Shown here piece after piece: positions 44,304 through 50,564 of a DNA stretch of 64,000 nt. The notes below the pieces were generated by a model. The model was not told where the DNA came from. It did no database searches and saw only the letters and a program-made list of their open reading frames with translations. Source of the DNA: Meridianimarinicoccus sp. MJW13. GTDB taxonomy: Bacteria > Pseudomonadota > Alphaproteobacteria > Rhodobacterales > Rhodobacteraceae. Location: positions 1 to 64,000 of the forward strand of contig NZ_JACNMU010000013.1 in assembly GCF_014901205.1 (NCBI RefSeq). The letters are read 5' to 3'. Position 1 is the stretch's first letter. Each line of letters starts with the position of its first letter. The position numbers and the translations under genes are program-made.

Positions 44304-44666
44304 TCTAACCTTCCCCTCATGATTTGATATTCATGGCTTCTACCTGCACTTTTGCCAAGTGAAACCGCGACACAGACGGTGTGCATTTGGAAGCATCACC
44401 CCCGTGTTTTCGGGCTCACCCACGGGCCGCGCTGTTTGCCGACCACACCGGCCCCGCTGCAAGAGCCGGCGGTCGTCTCCCTGCGCAAGATACGTCGATT
44501 CCTTCTGAGCGTGGCTTGCCCGGTTTTTCCTTGAGGGTCTCGACCCGCGACGCCGGCGGCCGCCACCGGTGGTGATTTCATACTCAGACACAAGCCCTTG
44601 CTCAGGGCCGTCCCCGGGCCTCCAGGGTTGCGCCCGGATGGCCGGTCGAAAGGGGGGGGGCAGTTC
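44304..44666. other. intergenic region between glycosyltransferase operon and SARP cassette
   Basis: About 360 bp with no convincing gene. It contains the promoter side of the minus-strand glycosyltransferase operon and a G-rich run (44651-44660). Otherwise I see nothing in it. The base composition drops here, marking the left edge of the 44.7-50.1 kb cassette. Confidence 0.4.
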
Positions 44667-44704
44667 ACCGATGACGCAGCGATGACGGTGCGTCGGCAGA
44701 ATGT
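44667..44704 (+). promoter_or_regulatory. direct-repeat upstream element, copy A (candidate SARP site)
   Basis: A 38-bp stretch matching 33 of 38 positions of copy B at 49659-49696. Its core is GATGACG at 44670 and again at 44681, exactly 11 bp apart, then GTCGGCAGA. Streptomyces SARP regulators bind heptamer direct repeats at 11- or 22-bp spacing next to the -10 region. The element ends 52 nt before the small secreted protein's ATG and is followed by a short inverted repeat CCCGA/TCGGG (44711-44728). Confidence 0.6.
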
Positions 44705-44755
44705 TCCCATCCCGATCGCATTGTCGGGACGCACCGCAAAACAGGAGGACTCGAA

Positions 44756-45022
44756 ATGTTCAAGGTTTGTATCATCTGTGCTTTGTCCGTTGGAATCGCC
44801 GCACCGGCGCTTGCGAACGAGCAGCTTGCCCGTGCTGCCGATGTGGCACCAGGCGAGTACACCACCATCGAAATGATCGAACTCGCTCAAGTGGGCGGGC
44901 ATGAATGGCAGCAACGCATGGATGTGATCCAGAAGCAGCGCGCCGCTTTCGATGCCGAGGTTCGGGCCTCGATGACCCGAATCAGCACACGCTCGCCCGA
45001 TGCCTCAGTGACAACGCGCTGA
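44756..45022 (+). CDS. small secreted protein of unknown function
   Basis: 88 aa with a clear AGGAGG (44743-44748). A signal peptide (MFKVCIICALSVGIAAPALA) is followed by a ~67-residue mature helical peptide, NEQLARAADVAPGEYTTIEMIELAQVGG then a charged QRMDVIQKQRAAFDAEVRASMTR segment. Not recognised. It carries the copy-A direct-repeat element upstream and a hairpin 19 nt after its stop, so it looks like a separately transcribed target gene of the regulator next door. It might be a secreted signal, an inhibitor or a substrate of the S8 protease of the same cassette. Confidence 0.75.
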   Translation: MFKVCIICALSVGIAAPALANEQLARAADVAPGEYTTIEMIELAQVGGHEWQQRMDVIQKQRAAFDAEVRASMTRISTRSPDASVTTR

Positions 45023-45040
45023 GTTCATTGGCACCCCTGC

Positions 45041-45070
45041 AGGCTTTGGGGGCGACGCACCCCGAAGCCT
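45041..45070 (+). terminator. hairpin after the small secreted protein gene
   Basis: Arms AGGCTTTGGGG (45041-45051) and CCCCGAAGCCT (45060-45070) pair over 11 positions with one T-G wobble, loop 8 nt. The following bases (GTCAGTTTGTG) are only weakly T-rich, so it may be a terminator or a processing stem. Confidence 0.5.
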
Positions 45071-45410
45071 GTCAGTTTGTGTCAGCGCGCAAGCCATGGC
45101 TTCCAGCACATCCCATACGCGGCAGCACGTTGCGCCCGGGCATCAACAGAACGCCCCTTCGATTGGGCAGGCGGCAACCGGGCTATTTCGGCGACGACCG
45201 CTCCGAAGTCCACAACGGGAATTTGCCGCCCATGTGCCAATTGTGCCAATCCTGAAAAGTTGGTCATTCAAAAATACAGACAAGTGCACCGACAATGTTC
45301 GATCATTTTCAAGATCACCCGAAGCCGGACCGTTAATGGCCCACGCTTCGTTTGAATTGCATTCGGTGGTATCCTTTTTCGGCGAATTACCGCTGACAAA
45401 GGTCAATACG
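45071..45410. other. leader/promoter region of the SARP-like regulator
   Basis: About 340 bp, AT-richer than average toward its right end (45270-45410). The reading frame of the regulator is open through most of it with in-frame starts at 45096 and 45336, but a ribosome site (AAAGG) and domain onset favour 45411. No copy of the direct-repeat element was found here. Confidence 0.4.
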
Positions 45411-47078
45411 ATGCCTTCAAACGGCGTGGTAGCACCCAGAGAACCTCATGTTCCGCAAGGTAACCCCTGCGCGGAGGCCTTCCTTTGCGGTCCGATGAAG
45501 GTGGTTTTGGGCAATGGGGAAGACATCACGCCCGGCGGCGCGCTCCGGCAAGCCATCCTTGCGATCCTGCTGGTCGCACCCTCGCAAACGCGGGCGCGGC
45601 GCACGCTGCAGGACATGTTCTGGGGGTCCGATGAACCCGAAAAATCGTCAGGCCGGTTTCGGACCGCCCTGAACCTGCTGAAACGAGACCTGGCGCTGCT
45701 TGGCAAGGACTGCATTCGCGCCGACCGGCACAGTGTCTCTCTTGCCCCGGGGCGCATTGCGGTTGCCAACGACTCCTTCGGGCCGTCGTTCCTCGAGGGG
45801 ATGGATCTGAGGCGTCTCACAGACTGCGAAGGGTTCGAGGACTGGCTCCGCCAGATGCGGGCCGGCGGGGATGAAAGATACACAGGCGACGGCGAAGGGC
45901 ACGAGCTTGCACGCACCCCCGAGCCCACGCGCCAGCACACGGCGCTTGGGCTGCTGGCCCCGCATCATGCCGGGCTGGTCGAGGATGACCTGAACCGGAT
46001 CGAAAGCTTTCTCGATGCGATTGCCCGCTTTGTCAGCTTGATGACGGATATCGAAATCCATGACCTGCGGGATTGCGCGGATTTCACCTTCCCCCTTCCC
46101 ATCGACACCGGTCTTGGCGCGACGCATCTTCTGCAACCCGTGGTCGAGAGGCGCGGCCAGACCCTTGCGCTGCACCTGCGCCTGTATGAGGCCACGGATC
46201 GCCGGGTGGTCTGGATGTCCGAACCGATCGATTTGCGGGCGGACCATCGCAACGCCGTGGTCTGTTCCCTGTCCGAAATGCTGTTGCAGCAAATGGTGGC
46301 CTGTCCGGCAAGGGGCGATCCGCGTGACCTGTTTCCCTGGACCGCCCTTACGGGCCTGTTTTCCCTGGATGATGACCTGATTTCCCGCACCGAAGCGAAG
46401 GTTTGGACCCTGGCGGACAATGGCCACCGTCCTGTCTTCGAATGCCTGAGGGTGTTTACACAGATCTTCAAGGAGAACGAAGGTCTGGCCCGCGCCGACG
46501 CAACCAGCGCCGAGGAAATCTGCGAAACCCTGTCGGCCATTCCCGACACCCACCCGCTGCTTCCCCTTGCGCTCAGCCTGTCGGGATACTCGGCCCATAT
46601 GCTGGTCGGCGACAATGACCTGGCCGAGATGTTGGTGACGCGGTCCCGCAACCTTGCTCCGAACCTGGCACTGAACCTGGATCATCTGGCGGTGATCCGG
46701 CTGATGCGCGGCGATCTGGCCGGCGCCGAGCGGGCGCTGGACCGGTGTTTGCGCTGCGGGGCAGCCAGCCCCTGGCGGTATACCTACAACGTGTCCGGGG
46801 CGATGATTGCCATCGCGCGGGGCGACGTTCGCCAGGCGCTGCTGTTTTCCAACCGGGCGTTGATGCTCAAGCCGCGATTCATCGGGGCGTTGCGTTATGC
46901 CATGCTCGGCTTCGCCCTGTCGGAACAGGCGCGTGAGGCTGACCGGATGAAGGCCCGCATCCAAAGGCTGCGTCCGGGGTATGATTTCAACGGCTGGACA
47001 CTTGGCCTGATGGGCCGGTCTCAGCCGCACTTCAGCAAGACGTTGGCGAAAGGGTTGAAGACGACACATTTGATTTGA
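45411..47078 (+). CDS. SARP-like transcriptional regulator with TPR-type C-terminus
   Basis: 555 aa from ATG 45411. Residues ~20-145 look like an OmpR/SARP winged-helix domain: FLCGPMKVVLGNGEDITPGGALRQAILAILLVAP, the R-R-T-L-Q-D-M-F-W segment, then SGRFRTALNLLKRDLALLG as recognition-helix region. Residues ~180-330 resemble the adenylate-cyclase/TolB-like domain found in related regulators (GATHLLQPVVERRGQTLALHLRLYEATDRRVVWMSEPIDL). The C-terminal ~220 residues are TPR-like helices. SARP proteins are mainly actinobacterial activators; such CadC/SARP hybrids occur in proteobacteria but few are studied. It lies 13 bp before the PAP2 gene, so the two are cotranscribed. Confidence 0.75.
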   Translation: MPSNGVVAPREPHVPQGNPCAEAFLCGPMKVVLGNGEDITPGGALRQAILAILLVAPSQTRARRTLQDMFWGSDEPEKSSGRFRTALNLLKRDLALLGKDCIRADRHSVSLAPGRIAVANDSFGPSFLEGMDLRRLTDCEGFEDWLRQMRAGGDERYTGDGEGHELARTPEPTRQHTALGLLAPHHAGLVEDDLNRIESFLDAIARFVSLMTDIEIHDLRDCADFTFPLPIDTGLGATHLLQPVVERRGQTLALHLRLYEATDRRVVWMSEPIDLRADHRNAVVCSLSEMLLQQMVACPARGDPRDLFPWTALTGLFSLDDDLISRTEAKVWTLADNGHRPVFECLRVFTQIFKENEGLARADATSAEEICETLSAIPDTHPLLPLALSLSGYSAHMLVGDNDLAEMLVTRSRNLAPNLALNLDHLAVIRLMRGDLAGAERALDRCLRCGAASPWRYTYNVSGAMIAIARGDVRQALLFSNRALMLKPRFIGALRYAMLGFALSEQAREADRMKARIQRLRPGYDFNGWTLGLMGRSQPHFSKTLAKGLKTTHLI

Positions 47079-47091
47079 AAGGAGAAAACCA

Positions 47092-48213
47092 ATGATTGAC
47101 CAATCCGTACTTGATGATGGCGGGGGCGGCGAGCCCGCGCCAACCTACGCAGACTACGTCAAGGTTCTGACCGACTGGCGTTTCAGGGTTTCCGAGGACA
47201 GGATTGAGCTTTTGGCCTCGGGGCCGATCATTCCGCAACAGGATCTCGATACATTCGAAGAATTGTGGGAGGAACTCTTTGACGGGCATGCCCCGACCCT
47301 GGTCTCGGTCGAGGTCACGCAAGAGCTGATCAATGCCGTGGATACCCTTCTCGCTCCAAGGCTGGGCGTGGCGGTCGCCGGGATTGGCGGCGGCAAGCTT
47401 CACAAAAGCCTGCACAAAGGATTGCACAAGAGCCTGCACAAGGGGCTCCACAAGAGTCTGCACAAGGCGGTGCTGGGGGGGGCGGCCTCTTACTCTGCCA
47501 GCAGTATGGCCTGGCCGGAAATCGAAGTGCCGTGGCGCGAAATCAAGCGGCTGTTCGACCGGAAGGACAAGTATGCCTGGCACAAGCACCGGCTTCCGGA
47601 TCATCGCCCCGGGCACGTCTTGGACGGCGCCCCGCCCGAGATCGACCAATTCGCGGCCGAGCTTGCTGTCCTGCACCTGATGCAAGACGACCTTCGGCGC
47701 CCGGACAGCGCCTGGCGCCGCGAGCGCATCCAGATCGAGGCGGGCAACGACCTGACGGCCTATATGCTGCCGCTGGGCGCGGATGCCGCGTCGCCGGCCG
47801 GCCACACCGCCGTGATGTTCCAGATCATACTCTGGCTCGGCAGCCTGATCGGACAGATCTACAAGGCGCGGTACAACACCCCGCGCCCGAACGTTCTGGA
47901 CCCAACGCTCGAACCCTACATCCCGGTGCCGGTCTATTCGTCCTTTCCGTCAAACCATGCCTTCCAGTCCTTCCTGATTGCCGAAGTGTTCTCGCGCATG
48001 GTTCCGGAACACCCCGGCGCGTCATCCCTGTTCCACGCGGCATGGGAGGTCGCGATCAACCGCGAATACGCAGGGCTGCACTATCGCTCGGACACGCTTG
48101 CCGGGATGGAGCTTGCCCGGCTGAGCGCGCCGGCGATCGAGGAGGTTCTGAAGGATCACCGGCGCGGTGTGCGCGCCGAGTGGCTTGGCGAAAGCACGGA
48201 GGGTGGACAATGA
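47092..48213 (+). CDS. PAP2/vanadium-haloperoxidase-fold protein with LHK repeat
   Basis: 373 aa with a strong AAAGGAGA. The C-terminal half carries the PAP2-superfamily triad: KARYNTPRP (~res 258-266, K-x6-R-P), PSNHAFQSF (~res 286) and NREYAGLHYRSDTLAG (R324, H330, D334). It is soluble, with no predicted membrane helices, which fits vanadium-dependent haloperoxidases or soluble acid phosphatases better than lipid phosphatases. Residues ~103-124 hold a short periodic motif (LHK-S/G repeated seven times), basic and amphipathic. It may oxidise halide or hydrolyse phosphate; the sequence does not decide. Its stop overlaps the protease start (ATGA). Confidence 0.75.
   Translation: MIDQSVLDDGGGGEPAPTYADYVKVLTDWRFRVSEDRIELLASGPIIPQQDLDTFEELWEELFDGHAPTLVSVEVTQELINAVDTLLAPRLGVAVAGIGGGKLHKSLHKGLHKSLHKGLHKSLHKAVLGGAASYSASSMAWPEIEVPWREIKRLFDRKDKYAWHKHRLPDHRPGHVLDGAPPEIDQFAAELAVLHLMQDDLRRPDSAWRRERIQIEAGNDLTAYMLPLGADAASPAGHTAVMFQIILWLGSLIGQIYKARYNTPRPNVLDPTLEPYIPVPVYSSFPSNHAFQSFLIAEVFSRMVPEHPGASSLFHAAWEVAINREYAGLHYRSDTLAGMELARLSAPAIEEVLKDHRRGVRAEWLGESTEGGQ
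47398..47466 (+). repeat. in-frame minisatellite encoding LHK-(S/G) repeats
   Basis: Seven roughly 12-nt units of the form CTGCACAAG/A-(AGC/GGA/GGG) code for LHK-S-LHK-G and so on inside the PAP2-fold gene. The third-position differences between units show that the repeat is old enough to have drifted or is selected at protein level. Confidence 0.85.
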
Positions 48214-49622
48214 CCGGCGAGAACGAACACACACAGCCCGCCAGCCCCAAACATCTCGACCCGCTGGAGCGGACAGGGCGGCGCCCAAGGTTTCATGCGT
48301 TGTGGCACTTGAAAACACTGGGCGTGGCCGAGGAAATCGAAGCCTTCGAAAGCGCGGCCTGGGAAAAAGTCTATGACAGCCAGCAGCGCCATGCTCCTGC
48401 CGATCCGGTGCGCGTTGCGATCATCGACACGTTGCCGGCGTTCACGCATCCAAATCTGACCCATGCAATCGATATTGCCTGTGGCATGGATTTCACGACC
48501 GACAGCGCGGGAAAAGACCTGCCAGCTTTGCCTGACTCCGGCAGTGCCTTTGGGGCTCATGGCACGTCGGTGGCAGGTCTGATCGCCGCGCGGCCTGGAA
48601 TGAACGTTATCTTGCGGGTGCCGGGCTACATCGATCCCGACGCCCCCTTGCCACCCGCATCCACCACGCGGCCCATCGCGCTGCCCTTCGCCGGGATCAA
48701 TCCGTTTGCCACGATCGTGCCCATCGTGGTGTCTGCCGCCCCCGATCCCGAGATGATCCTTGCGGCATTGCACTATGCCGGATCGGCGCAGGCTGCTGTG
48801 GACATCGTCGTCATTGCCGATTCCTGGGATCGCGCCGGGACGGCCTATGACGCTGGATCCAATACGAAAGCGGGGAAAATCCCGACCGGCTATGGATCGC
48901 AAGTGCCCAAGTCCGCGGCGGACAGCAAATCTCCGGGACAGGACAATCGCTGGACCCCCGTTGAAGAAGCGCTGCGCAAGCTGTGCACGGAAACCTTCGT
49001 GTTTTGCGCGGCTGGCAACGAGCCGCGATCCCGCCTGGTTTATCCTGCGTCGCTCAGCACGCCCAAGGTCGGGCCCTGGGCCGTGGGGGCCTGCGACAAG
49101 ACCGGCCATGACCTGACCTATACACCCAAGTCCGGGGCCGTACGCCGGAATGGCCACCGGCTGATCACGACGCTGAGTTCCGAGCATCCCCGCCTGGACC
49201 AGATTGTCCAGAAACTTGATCCCTGGGCCAAGAACGACTCGGAAATGGACCTGCCGGACTGGCTGTTCGACCAGAATTTCCAGCCGACGGACATCGTGTC
49301 CACCGACGTGCCCGGCCCGGCGGGCTACAACCCGTCGCCCTACGATCACGTTCCCAGCCAGCCAGGTGACGAGCATCTCGAGGTCGCGTCGCTCTATTGC
49401 CGGTTCTCGGGAACATCGGCGGCCACGGCGCTTGCGGCGGGGCTGGTCTCGCTGGCCATCGCCTTGCAACGGGCCGGGGAACAGGGTGACGCGACACCCA
49501 ATCACGCGTCGCAGCCCTACAAGGGGCCGCCGCCGGAAAAGCCCGAGCTTTTCACCCTCGAACAAGCCAGGGAGTTGGCCCGGCTCAGGCCTCCGGCACA
49601 CAGCGAACCGAAGGAGAATTGA
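48210..49622 (+). CDS. S8 (subtilisin-like) serine protease
   Basis: 470 aa from ATG 48210, overlapping the preceding stop (ATGA); an open frame upstream is not used. The catalytic triad is visible: VAIIDT (Asp73), GAHGTSVAG (His117) and FSGTSAATALAAG (Ser403), with the oxyanion Asn in FCAAGNEPRSR. There is no signal peptide or prodomain, so it appears cytoplasmic. The His-Ser interval is long (~285 residues) and includes an insert (~res 330-390) rich in D, P and W. Together with the PAP2-fold protein and the SARP-like regulator it forms one operon. It may cleave a partner of the cassette; an alternative is a dedicated peptide-maturing protease. Confidence 0.92.
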   Translation: MTGENEHTQPASPKHLDPLERTGRRPRFHALWHLKTLGVAEEIEAFESAAWEKVYDSQQRHAPADPVRVAIIDTLPAFTHPNLTHAIDIACGMDFTTDSAGKDLPALPDSGSAFGAHGTSVAGLIAARPGMNVILRVPGYIDPDAPLPPASTTRPIALPFAGINPFATIVPIVVSAAPDPEMILAALHYAGSAQAAVDIVVIADSWDRAGTAYDAGSNTKAGKIPTGYGSQVPKSAADSKSPGQDNRWTPVEEALRKLCTETFVFCAAGNEPRSRLVYPASLSTPKVGPWAVGACDKTGHDLTYTPKSGAVRRNGHRLITTLSSEHPRLDQIVQKLDPWAKNDSEMDLPDWLFDQNFQPTDIVSTDVPGPAGYNPSPYDHVPSQPGDEHLEVASLYCRFSGTSAATALAAGLVSLAIALQRAGEQGDATPNHASQPYKGPPPEKPELFTLEQARELARLRPPAHSEPKEN

Positions 49623-49627
49623 AAGGC

Positions 49628-49650
49628 TGGCGCCCGCACCAGGGGCGCCA
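49628..49650 (+). terminator. hairpin after the S8 protease gene
   Basis: A 7-bp perfect stem TGGCGCC (49628-49634) with GGCGCCA (49644-49650) begins five bases after the protease stop. No T tract follows, so it is a weak terminator candidate separating the operon from the next promoter. Confidence 0.35.
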
Positions 49651-49658
49651 CCCGAAGC

Positions 49659-49696
49659 ACCGATGACGGTGCAATGACGGTGTGTCGGCAGACTGT
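49659..49696 (+). promoter_or_regulatory. direct-repeat upstream element, copy B (candidate SARP site)
   Basis: 33 of 38 positions match copy A at 44667-44704. Its core repeats are GATGACG (49662) and AATGACG (49673), again 11 bp apart, followed by GTCGGCAGA. It ends 60 nt before the ATG of the second small secreted protein. It is followed at once by an inverted repeat AGGTGTC (49697-49703) with GACACCT (49720-49726), just as copy A is followed by its own inverted repeat. Confidence 0.6.
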
Positions 49697-49755
49697 AGGT
49701 GTCTCGCAAACAACGGCGGGACACCTGCCAACAGCCCAACACAAAGGAACCCGTC

Positions 49756-50106
49756 ATGACCAGAAAAACCATTGCCGCTGCCGCCCTGCTGACCGCCGCC
49801 CTTGCCAACCCCGCCCTTGCTCTGGAACGTTGGGTGCGCATCCACAATTCCGGAAACGCGTCCATCTGGTCGGTACAGATGACCCATGTCGACGATGGCG
49901 GTTGGGGCCGTGATCTGCTGGAAAACTACGTGATTCCCGTGGGGTCCACGGCCACGCTCGAGCCGGATCGGCATCAGGGGTACTGCAAGTTCGATGTGAG
50001 GATCATCTACAACGGCGGTCGAGAGGTGGAACTGAGGGGCGTCAACCTGTGCACCGCCCGCGACATCACCGCAAGCGACAACGGCTATACGAATGTTTCG
50101 TATTGA
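49756..50106 (+). CDS. small secreted beta-rich protein
   Basis: 116 aa from ATG 49756 with AAAGGAAC. A signal peptide (MTRKTIAAAALLTAALANPALA) precedes a ~94-residue mature domain: RIHNSGNASIWSVQMTHVDDGGWGRDLLE, an SGS-like PVGSTATLEPD turn, then GYCKFDVRIIYNGG and VNLCTARDIT, with two cysteines likely forming a disulfide. This N-x-S/T, W-x-x-D-L-L, G-x-C-x-F-D pattern is seen in small periplasmic proteins of alphaproteobacteria with no assigned function. The upstream copy-B element ties it to the SARP-like regulator. Confidence 0.75.
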   Translation: MTRKTIAAAALLTAALANPALALERWVRIHNSGNASIWSVQMTHVDDGGWGRDLLENYVIPVGSTATLEPDRHQGYCKFDVRIIYNGGREVELRGVNLCTARDITASDNGYTNVSY

Positions 50107-50203
50107 CCTTGCTGCGGGACGGCGATCCCGTCGTCCCGCGATGCGGATCGGCATGCAAAATTGGGTCTGACTCACTCTCGGTGCCGCATGGTGTTTCCTC
50201 AGT
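50107..50203. other. short spacer before transposase remnant
   Basis: No gene seen. This stretch may include one end of the vanished insertion element represented by the downstream transposase remnant, but no terminal inverted repeats could be paired. Confidence 0.3.
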
Positions 50204-50416
50204 TCATGGCGCTGCGACCAGGAAGACCTTGAGCAGGTCGATGTTTGCGCGGCCACACATCTGCCGTTTCAGTGTTTTCAATTGATTGATCTGACCCTTG
50301 GTCTGCCCGTTTGGCCACGGCTCCCGCAGCGTGTCATTGCAGCCCGCCCTCCATGGAAAGATTTTTACAAGCCGATTTGGTTCATTGGACAGCATTATGT
50401 TTGAAAAGACCGACAA
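50204..50416 (-). pseudogene. transposase C-terminal remnant (ISL3-like)
   Basis: A 70-codon frame whose C-terminal half reads REPWPNGQTKGQINQLKT then LKRQMCGRANIDLLKVFLV. The pattern P-W-x-N-G-Q-T-x-G-Q-I-x-x-L-K-x-x-K-R-x-M-Y/C-G-R is diagnostic of the end of ISL3-type transposases (~400 aa when intact). Everything upstream of this tail is missing or unrelated, so it is a fragment. It marks the right border of the 44.7-50.1 kb cassette, suggesting arrival by transposition or a later rearrangement. Confidence 0.75.
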
Positions 50417-50564
50417 ACGCGCGTTACCCCTGCAACTTACTTCCCTGTCCCATCACCCCCGATAAGCTGCCATTATCGCGCCCCGCCCCACCCCCCCTTC
50501 CGGGATTGTCGTGGCGCTTGGGGCGCGCTGCGCTAGACTGAAGCCCTATTGCGGAGGTTTTCTC

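Noticed and set aside
47092-49622. Class-I lanthipeptide or similar peptide-maturation cluster around the S8 protease
   Set aside because: No dehydratase, cyclase, radical SAM or ABC transporter gene is present and the small proteins do not look like modified-peptide precursors.
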